NCBI GenBank assembly: GCA_016711435.1
Contig: JADJSY010000025.1
Span: 1-64,000, forward strand
Reading direction: 5' to 3'
Length of the DNA stretch: 64,000 bases
DNA from: Lewinellaceae bacterium
Lineage (GTDB): Bacteria; Bacteroidota; Bacteroidia; Chitinophagales; Saprospiraceae
Shown here: positions 17,287 to 25,778 of the stretch, in pieces
Position numbering within the stretch: the stretch's first letter is position 1
Layout: each line of letters opens with the position of its first letter
Program-made: the position numbers and the translations under genes
The notes under the pieces: generated by a model
What the model was told of the DNA's origin: nothing
Database searches by the model: none
What the model saw: only the letters and a program-made list of their open reading frames with translations

Positions 17287-17539
17287 ACTCAGTCACTTAA
17301 ATTATTCAAGTATTGGAATGGGGTTGAAACCCCTGACATCGACCTTTTCATTCCTCCGGCTGAAGCCGGAGGTTATTGAACAAAGAAGTACAATAAGCAA
17401 TGTTTTGGATAAATCGACCTTGAAATGCCGTGTTTAATAACCGGCGGCTTCAGCCGGCGGCAATTGGCGCTAACCATACGGGGTTTTAACCCCATAACTT
17501 TATTGTAAAAGTGAATTTCAAAAACTTAAGTGACTGAGT
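17287..17539. mobile_element. 253-bp inserted element with 14-bp inverted ends and 6-bp target duplication
   Basis: The ends ACTCAGTCACTTAA and TTAAGTGACTGAGT are perfect inverted repeats. The flanks are both ACTAAT (17281-17286 and 17540-17545), a direct duplication. Inside lies the four-palindrome module: GGGGTTGAAACCCC (17320-17333), CCGGCTGAAGCCGG, CCGGCTTCAGCCGG and GGGGTTTTAACCCC (17480-17493). No gene is carried, so it must be mobilised in trans, as expected for a MITE or REPIN-like element. Confidence 0.8.
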
Positions 17540-17589
17540 ACTAATAACTAAGTATCCGGTGCTTAATTTGCGCCAAATTGTAACAACAG

Positions 17590-18615
17590 ATGAAACACTT
17601 CCCCTTCTTGCTTTGGATGCCCCTGCTTTTACTGACCAATTGTTCCGTCCATCCGAAAAAACCATTCGATGCAACCCGCATTCCGGCGACGCCTAATTAC
17701 AGCGAACTCGAAAACTGGGCTTCCCACCCGGATAAAACAGACCTGGCTGATCGCACTCCTGCGGGCTTGAGCGACGAGCAGGCAACGACGGCAGTGGACG
17801 TATTTTTCCTCTATCCGACCACCTATACCGGCAGTAAACGCAGTGAAAAAAACTGGAATGCTGCAGTAGACGACGAGAAAGTCAACAAAAAAACAGACGA
17901 AAGCAGCATCCTGTTCCAGGCTTCTATTTTCAACGGCGCAGGCAGGGTTTTTGCGCCGCGATACCGGCAGGCACACCTGCATGTGTTTTTTTGCCAAAAA
18001 GACACCACTTCTCCCCGTGAAGCGCTCGATCTGGCTTATTCCGATGTAAAAGCGGCTTTTAAATATTACCTGGAACACTGGAATCAGGGCCGGCCTTTCA
18101 TCATCGCAGGACATAGCCAGGGCGCGCGCCATGCCATGCTTTTGATCCGGGAAATGATTGAAAATCAACCCTTGGCAGATCAATTGGTGGCGGGATACAT
18201 CGTTGGCTGGCCGGTGAAGGATAATTTTTTCAGCCAATGTAAACCCTGTGCGACGCCGGAAGAGACCGGTTGTTTCTGTTCGTGGCGTACCTGGGAACGC
18301 AAATACGGACTGCGCAAAGCCTACGAAAGTAACGTTGTTTGTACCAACCCGCTGATATGGAGCCTTGAAGAAGGCCAGTATGCTGAAAAGGCCTTCAATT
18401 CGGGCGCTGTTATCCGGCCATTCAATACCCTGCGTCCTCAGATGACGGATGCAGAAGTGTACAAAGGTGTTTTACTGGCCCGCAAACCCAAATTTCCCGG
18501 CAGTGTCCTGCTGGTAAGAAAGAATTACCATATCGGCGATTTCAATTTGTACTACCTGAATGTGCGGGAAAATGCCCAGACGCGGGCGAAGATGTTTATG
18601 CAAGCAAAGAAGTGA
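17590..18615 (+). CDS. DUF3089 family lipoprotein (alpha/beta hydrolase fold)
   Basis: A 341-residue protein with a lipoprotein signal (LLLLTNCS, Cys at 18). The DUF3089 core follows: VDVFFLYPTTYTG, then GRPFIIAGHSQGARHAML, whose GHSQG elbow carries the nucleophile Ser. Family members are predicted secreted or lipid-anchored esterases with no proven substrate. The gene faces gldE convergently with only a few bases between. The leader holds the inserted element described at 17287-17539. Confidence 0.85.
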   Translation: MKHFPFLLWMPLLLLTNCSVHPKKPFDATRIPATPNYSELENWASHPDKTDLADRTPAGLSDEQATTAVDVFFLYPTTYTGSKRSEKNWNAAVDDEKVNKKTDESSILFQASIFNGAGRVFAPRYRQAHLHVFFCQKDTTSPREALDLAYSDVKAAFKYYLEHWNQGRPFIIAGHSQGARHAMLLIREMIENQPLADQLVAGYIVGWPVKDNFFSQCKPCATPEETGCFCSWRTWERKYGLRKAYESNVVCTNPLIWSLEEGQYAEKAFNSGAVIRPFNTLRPQMTDAEVYKGVLLARKPKFPGSVLLVRKNYHIGDFNLYYLNVRENAQTRAKMFMQAKK

Positions 18616-18622
18616 GGGTTTT

Positions 18623-19900
18623 TTACCCAGCCTTCGGCAGGCTGAGTTTCACCTGGGAAATGCGGCGATTATCGGCAGCCGTAATCGTTAATAAAAACCC
18701 GTTCCAGGGAATTTCTACCCCCACTTTCGGGATGTCTCCCCGGATTTCAAGGGCAAGCCCCGCCAGCGTATCCGAATTGCCACGCACGGGATCAAAAACA
18801 GCGGCATCCAGCCCTGCTATCCGGCAGACATCGTTGAGTAGCGTCTGCCCTTCAAACAGGTAGTTGTGTTCGTCTATTTTCCGGTAGCGGATATCGCTTT
18901 CCTCATCAAACTCATCGCGGATATCGCCGGTCACTTCTTCCAGAATATCTTCCATAGTGACGATGCCGGCACTTCCGCCGTATTCATCGACGACAATCGC
19001 CATGTGGATTTTTTGCAGTTTAAATTCTTCCAGTAATTCGCTGCAGCGTTTGCTTTCCGGCACCAGCATCACGTTGGTGCGGATGAGGGGTTGCCATTCG
19101 AAATTGGCGACGGCGTCGAGGTGCAGCAAGAGGTCTTTGACGTACAAGATCCCGGTCACATAATCCAGGTCGTCATCATACACCGGCAGCCGGGAAAATT
19201 CGGATTCCCGCACAAGGACGAGCAAGTCGTGAAAAGTCGTTTTGAAATCTACTCCCACAACTTTCGAGCGCGGCTGCATGACCTGTTTAACCGTTACATC
19301 GCTGAATTTGACGATACTTTTCAGAAGTTCCATTTCCCATTTTTCACTGGAAATAGTTGGGTTGGCCAACTCCTGAACGGGGTTGTTATCCGTTGTTTCC
19401 GCCGCTTTTTCCTGTAGCAAAAACGGGCTGAACAAGGTTTTCCAGAACTGAATAAAATGCCCGAGACGCTGGAGTATAAAAGTAGCGCGTGTGCTGCTAT
19501 TCCCCTGAATATCAATCTTTTGAATACTCCAGAACAACAAAGCAAACAAGGCAGACAGCAATGTGCCTGCGATGCCCCAGATCAGCCATCCGGGCCAATC
19601 TATCCAGGAAGCAGCGTTGTGCAGTGCCGTGTGAACCGGCCCGGAACGGATGAGCGCAGCCACACTTGCCACCACCAGCAATACCATGAGCAGTAAACGG
19701 GCTAATAACAAAGCGGCTAAGGCCGGACGAACGCCTTCCTGCCCGAGGCGATAAGCGCGTTGGGCGGCAGCGCTGTCGTCGAGGCCCAATTGATCCAGTT
19801 CGTGCGGCGAGACGCCCACTAAAGCGCGTTCGGCCAAAGTGACAAAAAAGTACAACAATAAGCCAAACAGGAACCAGAACATCGCTCGGGCGAAGTACAA
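18623..19900 (-). CDS. gldE: Gliding motility-associated protein GldE (CBS/CorC-type)
   Basis: A 425-residue membrane protein. N-terminal membrane segments (about 5-25, 55-85, 100-130) precede paired CBS domains (about 195-330, with VKQVMQPRSKVVGVD and MAIVVDEYGGSAGIVTMEDI) and a C-terminal CorC/HlyC transporter-associated domain (about 340-420). This is the GldE arrangement; the order mutY-ssb-gldE is conserved in Bacteroidota and supports the name. In the best-studied gliders gldD follows gldE; here a convergent DUF3089 gene follows instead. GldE has been tied to assembly of the gliding/T9SS machinery. Confidence 0.85.
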   Translation of the reverse strand: MYFARAMFWFLFGLLLYFFVTLAERALVGVSPHELDQLGLDDSAAAQRAYRLGQEGVRPALAALLLARLLLMVLLVVASVAALIRSGPVHTALHNAASWIDWPGWLIWGIAGTLLSALFALLFWSIQKIDIQGNSSTRATFILQRLGHFIQFWKTLFSPFLLQEKAAETTDNNPVQELANPTISSEKWEMELLKSIVKFSDVTVKQVMQPRSKVVGVDFKTTFHDLLVLVRESEFSRLPVYDDDLDYVTGILYVKDLLLHLDAVANFEWQPLIRTNVMLVPESKRCSELLEEFKLQKIHMAIVVDEYGGSAGIVTMEDILEEVTGDIRDEFDEESDIRYRKIDEHNYLFEGQTLLNDVCRIAGLDAAVFDPVRGNSDTLAGLALEIRGDIPKVGVEIPWNGFLLTITAADNRRISQVKLSLPKAG

Positions 19901-19986
19901 AATGAAAAGAAAAAGAAACTTCGAGGGGGAGGCTTGTTTTGAAAGTCAATAATCCGGGAAATTCACTCCCCCTCGAAAACTACGTG

Positions 19987-20433
19987 TTAAAACGGCAAAT
20001 CGTCGCCTTCGGCAGGCACAGGTGGTGCGTCAGCCGGCATAGTAGTGCCGCCTGAACTGCGCATCTGTGCATCATTGCTGGTTGGGAAACGGCTGTCGCT
20101 GCTACCTTCCAGTTTTTCGAGTATGCGGAGCGTATTGGCTACGATATCCGTTACATTACGCTCAACACTGTCCTGGCCGGTGTACTTGCGATAGGAGATT
20201 TTTCCTTCCACATAGACCATCATGCCTTTTTTGAGTTGTTTTTCAGCGCGGTCGGCCAATTCGCGCCAAACGACCACATTGTGCCATTCGGTTTGTTTTT
20301 GCCAGTTGCCTTCTTTGTCTTTGTAGCTTTCATTCGTAGCGAGGGAAAAACGGCCTACTGCGGTGCCGTTTTCCAGGTGGCGAATCTCAGGGTCTCCGCC
20401 CAGATTGCCGATGAGGGTTACTTTATTAATCAT
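19987..20433 (-). CDS. ssb: Single-stranded DNA-binding protein
   Basis: A 148-residue OB-fold protein, MINKVTLIGNLGGDPEIRHL with EWHNVVVWRELADRAEKQLK, followed by a flexible Ser/Pro/Ala linker and the acidic tip GDDLPF used to bind partner proteins. It coats single-stranded DNA in replication, recombination and repair. It lies between mutY and gldE, with 74 and 86 base gaps. Length is normal for SSB. Confidence 0.97.
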   Translation of the reverse strand: MINKVTLIGNLGGDPEIRHLENGTAVGRFSLATNESYKDKEGNWQKQTEWHNVVVWRELADRAEKQLKKGMMVYVEGKISYRKYTGQDSVERNVTDIVANTLRILEKLEGSSDSRFPTSNDAQMRSSGGTTMPADAPPVPAEGDDLPF

Positions 20434-20507
20434 AATTGTGAATTGTGTTTTAAAAGTAAAAGTTCAGAGTTTTATTAGAATTATTGCGCCGTAGTGAGCG
20501 GCCACTT

Positions 20508-21626
20508 TCAAAACAGACTTAAAGTTCCAGCTTTCTCCCGCAAATACCAATCAATCAGCCGCGGTACTGCAATATTTTTTTTCAAATCGGTTCTGGGGAG
20601 CCGCAAAGTGCCTGAAAACGGCGGCGCGATACTGATATTTTCCGGTAATTCTTCCGTCAGATTAATTTCAATAAACACGGCGGTCACCTGCCGGTGGGTG
20701 AGGGTTTGCCGGTAGGGTTTGGATATATGGATGACGCTGAAATCGGGCGCGTTGCCGTTGGAAAAAAACTGCTCCAGCAGCCATTGGCGGAGGGCCGCAT
20801 GGCCTTCCGGAAGTTCCGGGCGGCTGTTCCATTCTATGGCCGGAAACTCGAACAAGCCGCGCCAGATGTCTTTTCCCATCCGTTTCCGCACAAAGGTGTC
20901 GGCGCCCGCATTGAACACCGCATAACAGAAAAAACGTTCTTTTTTTGCGGGCGCCTTCGATTTTAGCGGTATTTCGCGCACTTTCCCTGTCTGAAAAGCC
21001 ACACATTGCGTCTGCACGGGGCAGGTGGGGCAGGCTGGTTGCTGCGGCGTACAATGCGTAGCGCCAAAATCCATCATGGCCTGGTTGAACACACCGGGTT
21101 GCGTTGTGTCCAGCACCGCATTGGCTAATCGCGTAAATTCTTTTTTTGCCGCAGGCGTATCCGTCGGCGTTTCGATGCCGAAAAAACGCGCCAGCACCCG
21201 GTACACGTTGCCGTCCAGTACGGCATGCGGCAGATTGTAAGCAAATGACGCAATGGCCGCAGCCGTATAGTCGCCCACACCTTTAAGCGCCCGGATGGTT
21301 TCGTAAGTATCCGGGAAATGGCCACCCAGTTCGCCCGCAATATATTTTGCCGTAAAATGGAGGTTTCGTGCGCGGGAGTAGTAGCCCAGGCCCTCCCAAA
21401 GTTTGAACAATTCGTCTTCGGGCGCATGGGCCAGATCGGTCACGGTCGGATAAGCGGTTACAAATTTCTCGTAATAAGGCAGCCCCTGTTCCACGCGGGT
21501 TTGTTGCAGGATAATCTCGGACAACCAGATTTTATACGGATCGCGCTCACCTTTCCACGGCATGGGCCGCAGGTGGTTGGCAGCCCATGCGAGCAGGGCG
21601 TTGCGAAAGAAAAGGTGGGAATCCAT
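20508..21626 (-). CDS. mutY: A/G-specific adenine DNA glycosylase
   Basis: Removes adenine mispaired with 8-oxoguanine. The helix-hairpin-helix-GPD core includes ALKGVGDYTAAAIASFAYN and the catalytic Asp in AVLDGNVYRVLAR. A [4Fe-4S] ligand set CTPQQPACPTCPVQTQC (C-x6-C-x2-C-x5-C) is intact, and a NUDIX-like C-terminal domain follows, usual for recognition of 8-oxoG. At 372 residues the length is normal. First gene of the mutY-ssb-gldE unit; a large mirrored-word hairpin precedes it upstream. Confidence 0.96.
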   Translation of the reverse strand: MDSHLFFRNALLAWAANHLRPMPWKGERDPYKIWLSEIILQQTRVEQGLPYYEKFVTAYPTVTDLAHAPEDELFKLWEGLGYYSRARNLHFTAKYIAGELGGHFPDTYETIRALKGVGDYTAAAIASFAYNLPHAVLDGNVYRVLARFFGIETPTDTPAAKKEFTRLANAVLDTTQPGVFNQAMMDFGATHCTPQQPACPTCPVQTQCVAFQTGKVREIPLKSKAPAKKERFFCYAVFNAGADTFVRKRMGKDIWRGLFEFPAIEWNSRPELPEGHAALRQWLLEQFFSNGNAPDFSVIHISKPYRQTLTHRQVTAVFIEINLTEELPENISIAPPFSGTLRLPRTDLKKNIAVPRLIDWYLREKAGTLSLF

Positions 21627-21629
21627 TTT

Positions 21630-21902
21630 TGTGTGTTTGGTGTTTGGTGTATGGTGTTTAGGGCGCGCTGCCTAAGGCCGTGTGTCGTGTTTGGTGTTTA
21701 GGGGTTGTAACTTTTGGCCAATCCCCGACCCGTGAAGGGCAATGTCATTGGCTTAGCGAAGAGGTGTCATTTGCGACGCAGGAGCACCTTCGGAGATGAC
21801 ACCTCTTCACTACCCTTAATTCAATGACTTTGCCCTTCACGGGTCGGGGGCTGGCCAAAAGTACCACCCCCAAACACGACACACCAAACACGAAACACGG
21901 CC
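21630..21902. repeat. Long nested mirrored-word hairpin (273 bp)
   Basis: The outer arms are made of GTGTTTGGTGT and CGTGTTTGG words. The inner arms pair GGCCAATCCCCGACCCGTGA with TCACGGGTCGGGGGCTGGCC, and a core pairs AAGAGGTGTCAT with ATGACACCTCTT. In total about 85 bases per arm are mirrored. It fills the whole gap between mutY and the peptidase gene. Confidence 0.9.
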
Positions 21903-24110
21903 TCAGGGTTTTGCCACCTCCCCCTCCTTCTTCCCTTTCAGTTTTTCGTTCAAAAACTTCGTCATCAGCGTGTACAGGTGAATCTTGGCGCTGGGGTCGC
22001 TGATGCCGTGGTTGCGGTTGGGGTACACCATGGTGTCGAATTGTTTGTTATTGGAAATCAACTGATTGGCCATTTCCGCCGTGTGCTGAAAATGGACGTT
22101 ATCATCGGCCATGCCGTGTATCAGCAGGTATTTTCCTTCCAGTTGATCGGCGAAATTGACGGGCGAATTCTCCTCGTATCCTTCCGGGTTTTCCGCGTGC
22201 GTTTGCATATAACGCTCCGTGTACACGGTGTCGTACCATTTCCAGTTGGTGACCGGGGCGACGGCTACGGCTGCTTTAAACACGTCTTTGCCTTTCAGAA
22301 TGGCATTGGTCGACATGTAGCCGCCGTAACTCCAGCCGAAAATACCGATACGCTCTTTGTCGACAAAAGGTAGCGTGCCGAGGTGTTTGGCCGCTTCGAT
22401 CTGGTCGATCACTTCGTAATGCCCCAGCTGTTTGTAGGTCATTTTTTTAAATTCCTCACCGCGCCCGCCGGTACCGCGGTTGTCGACGCAGGCCACTACG
22501 TAACCCTGCTGGGCCAGCATCTGAAACCACCAGTAATTGGCGCCGCGCCATTGGTCAGTCACCTGCTGGCTGCCCGGGCCGCCGTACACAAACATCAGTA
22601 CCGGCAATTTCTGGTTCTGGTATTCGGGCGCGGTGGGTTTAATCATCCAGCCGTTCAGGTCAACCTTTTCGGAGGTTTTAAAACTGAAAAAATCGACCGG
22701 CAATACCTTGTGTTCCAGTTGTTTGCCCTGAACCGCATCGTTGCTTTCCAACAGTCGTACTAATTCACCCGTGCGGCTGCGCACGGCGTATTGCGGCGGC
22801 GTATTGGCCGTGGAGTAAGTATTGACAAAATAATCGAAGGTGCTACTCCATTGTGCGCTGTGCCAGCCCGACGTGCCGCTCACTTTTTTGCGTTTTTTGC
22901 CGTCTAATTTGACCCCATACAATTCGCGTTGCATGGGATTTTCCACTGCCGCCTGGAAATAGGCCGTTTTGTTTTTTTCATCGATGCCGTAAAAACTGGT
23001 CACTTCCCAGTTGCCTTTGGTGATAGCAGCCACTTCCCGGCCCTGCATATCATATTTATAAAGGTGGTTAAATCCACTTTTTTCGCTCTGCATCACAAAA
23101 CCGGAACCGTCTGACAGGAATGTAATGTCGTGTAAATCAAGGTAATACTTGTTGTTTTCTTCCAGCATGACCGAGCAGTTGCCGGTAGCGGGATCGGCCA
23201 GCAGGAGGCGCTGCTGATTTTGGTGCCGGTTCATCCACGACAGGCATAATTGGTTGCCGGGCGTCCAGGCAATCCGGGGCAGGTAGTCATCTTTTCCCGC
23301 CTCGCGGCCGGGGATATTGATCTCTATCGTTTTGGCAGCAGCAAGATCGTACAAGTGTGCCGTTACGATGGCGTTTTTCTCCCCTACTTTCGGGTATTTA
23401 AAAGTCACCTCTTCGGGATATTCGCCGCCGCGGTACATTTCCATGGTCATTTCCGGCACCTGGCTTTCGTCGAAACGCAGATACGCGATCCGTTTTCCGT
23501 CGGGACTCCATTCAAAAGCGCGCAAAAGTTCAAATTCCTCCTCGTACACCCAGTCGGAAGCGCCGTTGATAATGGCGTTTATCTGCCCGTCGGTAGTAAT
23601 GCGGGTGGTTTGATTGCTGTTTAAATCCTTGACATACAAGTTATTCTCAACAACGAAGGCTATTTTGGAAGCGTCGGGTGAAAAAGCGGCATAACGTTGT
23701 TTGGCGCCTTCATACAAGCGGGTCATTTTTTTATTAGCCGGGTCGTACACGAAATAGTCGGCCTTTTTGCTCCAGCGATAAATCTGCTCCGTACCTATTG
23801 TCAGCAGAATCTTTTTTTCATCGCCGCTAAAGGAATAGCCGTCGAACCTGCCGTTCCAGCCCGGCGCATCGGATTGGACAGCGACGGCATCGAAAATCAG
23901 CCCCGATTTTTCACCGTTTCGGAGGTCGTATTGCACGATGGCCGAGCCTTCCAGTCGGGTGTAGTGTACACCGTCCTGCTGGAAATTGAAACCGGGTACC
24001 CCCTTGCTTGCAAACGTTCCTTTCTGGAAGATGTCTTCCGGTGTGATGGGTTTTTGGGCGCACAGTGAAAGACCTGCGAAAACGTAAATCAGCAATAAAA
24101 AGTAGCGCAT
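21903..24110 (-). CDS. Dipeptidyl peptidase IV-type S9 peptidase
   Basis: From the ATG at 24110 (MRYFLLLIYVFAGLSLCAQK, a signal peptide) it encodes 735 residues: an eight-bladed beta-propeller N-terminal region (DPPIV_N) and a C-terminal peptidase S9 domain. The nucleophile lies in GIFGWSYGGY, the catalytic Asp in GMADDNVHF and the His in YPNRNHGI. WVYEEEF is the Glu pair motif that binds the substrate N-terminus in DPP IV. It probably releases X-Pro or X-Ala dipeptides in the periplasm. An in-frame upstream ATG at 24314 is rejected because it would read through an inverted repeat. Confidence 0.93.
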   Translation of the reverse strand: MRYFLLLIYVFAGLSLCAQKPITPEDIFQKGTFASKGVPGFNFQQDGVHYTRLEGSAIVQYDLRNGEKSGLIFDAVAVQSDAPGWNGRFDGYSFSGDEKKILLTIGTEQIYRWSKKADYFVYDPANKKMTRLYEGAKQRYAAFSPDASKIAFVVENNLYVKDLNSNQTTRITTDGQINAIINGASDWVYEEEFELLRAFEWSPDGKRIAYLRFDESQVPEMTMEMYRGGEYPEEVTFKYPKVGEKNAIVTAHLYDLAAAKTIEINIPGREAGKDDYLPRIAWTPGNQLCLSWMNRHQNQQRLLLADPATGNCSVMLEENNKYYLDLHDITFLSDGSGFVMQSEKSGFNHLYKYDMQGREVAAITKGNWEVTSFYGIDEKNKTAYFQAAVENPMQRELYGVKLDGKKRKKVSGTSGWHSAQWSSTFDYFVNTYSTANTPPQYAVRSRTGELVRLLESNDAVQGKQLEHKVLPVDFFSFKTSEKVDLNGWMIKPTAPEYQNQKLPVLMFVYGGPGSQQVTDQWRGANYWWFQMLAQQGYVVACVDNRGTGGRGEEFKKMTYKQLGHYEVIDQIEAAKHLGTLPFVDKERIGIFGWSYGGYMSTNAILKGKDVFKAAVAVAPVTNWKWYDTVYTERYMQTHAENPEGYEENSPVNFADQLEGKYLLIHGMADDNVHFQHTAEMANQLISNNKQFDTMVYPNRNHGISDPSAKIHLYTLMTKFLNEKLKGKKEGEVAKP

Positions 24111-24124
24111 AATCTGGTTGTTGA

Positions 24125-24181
24125 GGGTGTATTTCAAATTGTCGCTTGGCAAAGCGCCAAGCGACAATTTGAAATGCACCC
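24125..24181. repeat. Compact inverted-repeat element (GGGTGCATTTCAAATTGTCGC family)
   Basis: A nearly perfect hairpin: GGGTGTATTTCAAATTGTCG CTTGGC pairs with GCCAAGCGACAATTTGAAAT GCACCC across a 5-base loop. One base mismatches. Ends and arms match those of the copies at 49212-49318 and (partial) 2019-2091. It lies 14 bases upstream of the DPP IV gene start. Confidence 0.9.
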
Positions 24182-24381
24182 GATTGTTGAGTAGTGGACG
24201 GGGTAAAAATAAGGCGCGCCGGTAGCCGGTGCGCCGTTGGATGTATTTTTTCGGATAAAAGGATGCGTTTGGGTGATTTTCAACCGGGTTAGGTTTTTTT
24301 ACCACATAGGTCATTCATATGGGTCACATAGTTTTATATAAAAAAACTCACAACTTTCTACGTGATCTAAATGGCAAAAAT

Positions 24382-25704
24382 CTACCTCCTTTCCTCCAGG
24401 AATGCCCGCACCGAACTGAAACTCACCGTCTGGGCCTGAAAAATATGCTGTGCCGCTGCCGCTTCTTCTTCCGAAGCGCCGAGGTGGTTCAGGATATTGG
24501 TCAGGTGCATTTTCATGTGACCCTGTTGTATGCCGGTAGTTACCAAAGATCGGACGGCCCCGAAATTTTGCGCCAAACCTACTACCGCAGTGATACACAT
24601 CAGTTCGCGGGCCGAGGGATTCCCCAGTATTTCCAGCGAACGTTTGGCTAAGGGGTGAAGCGCCGTAAGCCCGCCCACCGTACCCATAGCCAGCGGCACC
24701 TCCAGTTCAAAACGAAACATACCGTCCCGCACGACACAAGTGCTCAGGCTGCGATATTGTCCGTCCCGGCCGGCATAGGTGTGCCCACAGGCCTCGATCG
24801 CCCTGAAGTCGTTGCCGGTGGCTAAAACGACTGCGTCAATGCCATTGTAAATGCCTTTATTATGGGTTGTTGCCCGGTAGGGATCAATCTGTGCAATTCG
24901 GACAGCCAGCGCAAAACGCTCTGCCAGGGTGACGGCATCCATACCCTGGCTCCGGGCCAGATCCGAAAAGGAGGAAATCGGACATTCCACCCAGGCCCGC
25001 ACTAAGCAGTCGGGTGTATAATTCGACAGAATAGACATGATGACCTCCACGTCGCGTTCAGCATCGCTGAGTTTGCTATAATCGGTAAAAAAGTCTTCCA
25101 GCGTAGCCGCGAAACGCTCCAGCACCGAATTGACAAAATTGGCGCCCATACTATCGCAGGTCTCGAAAGATACGCGTAACTGGTAGTAATCCGGCTCCAC
25201 ATGTTCAAAATCAAGGAGTGTAATATCGAGAATGCCGCCGCCGCGTTTTTCCATATTGACCACCAGGTCGGCACAGGAATCGAGCAGCCGGGAACGAATA
25301 TCCGGGAAAATCTGATGCAGGCGGGCCGGGGCGCCAAACCAGCGAAAATGCACCTGCCCCAGTTTGACCGTACCCAGCACTTCGGCGTGGAAACCGCCGC
25401 GTTCCTGCCAGAATTTGGCGGCGCTGCTGGCGGCTGCCACCACACTGCTTTCCTCGATCACCATGGGTATGGCATAGGTTTTTCCATTGATCAGGAAATT
25501 GGGTGCAATGCTGTAGGGCAACACAAAGTTGGCAATGGCATTTTCTGTAAATCCGTCCAAAACGCGCTGTACCTGCGCATCCGGGTGTTGCCAGGCAGAT
25601 ATTTCATTGGAAAAGGCATGCGGTTCGGCAGTAAAATGCTCGCCTAACCAGTTTATTTTTTCCTGCTTGCTGAGTTTGGAAAAGCCGTTGATGGTCTTCG
25701 TCAT
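24382..25704 (-). CDS. mvaA: Hydroxymethylglutaryl-CoA reductase, class II type
   Basis: Converts HMG-CoA to mevalonate (or the reverse) with NAD(P)H. The 440-residue protein shows the family motifs: ENAIANFVLP (54-63), the catalytic Glu in VIEESSVVAAAS (83-94), DSMGANFVNS, the Lys in THNKGIYNGIDAVVLATGND and the LAMGTVGG glycine loop near the C-terminus. It lacks a membrane anchor, typical of the bacterial class II. It lies 57 bases downstream of the type 2 IPP isomerase gene on the same strand, so the pair serves mevalonate-based isoprenoid synthesis, as in other mevalonate-using Bacteroidota. Confidence 0.94.
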   Translation of the reverse strand: MTKTINGFSKLSKQEKINWLGEHFTAEPHAFSNEISAWQHPDAQVQRVLDGFTENAIANFVLPYSIAPNFLINGKTYAIPMVIEESSVVAAASSAAKFWQERGGFHAEVLGTVKLGQVHFRWFGAPARLHQIFPDIRSRLLDSCADLVVNMEKRGGGILDITLLDFEHVEPDYYQLRVSFETCDSMGANFVNSVLERFAATLEDFFTDYSKLSDAERDVEVIMSILSNYTPDCLVRAWVECPISSFSDLARSQGMDAVTLAERFALAVRIAQIDPYRATTHNKGIYNGIDAVVLATGNDFRAIEACGHTYAGRDGQYRSLSTCVVRDGMFRFELEVPLAMGTVGGLTALHPLAKRSLEILGNPSARELMCITAVVGLAQNFGAVRSLVTTGIQQGHMKMHLTNILNHLGASEEEAAAAQHIFQAQTVSFSSVRAFLEERR

Positions 25705-25705
25705 T

Positions 25706-25778
25706 TTAGAAGTGAGAAGTGAGAGGTGAGAAGTGAGAAGCGAGCGAGCGTGGCAGACCGTTCATTGCTCACTTCTAA
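25706..25778. repeat. GTGAGAAG word repeat between fni and mvaA
   Basis: Five variants of GTGAGAAG/GTGAGAGG run 25709-25742, and the opposite word GCTCACTTCT closes the segment at about 25768-25778, inside the last codons of fni. So the mirrored arm here overlaps coding sequence. Confidence 0.65.

Noticed and set aside
24111..24314. In-frame upstream extension of the DPP IV gene
   Set aside because: It would place the signal peptide 68 residues inside and read through the inverted repeat at 24125-24181.
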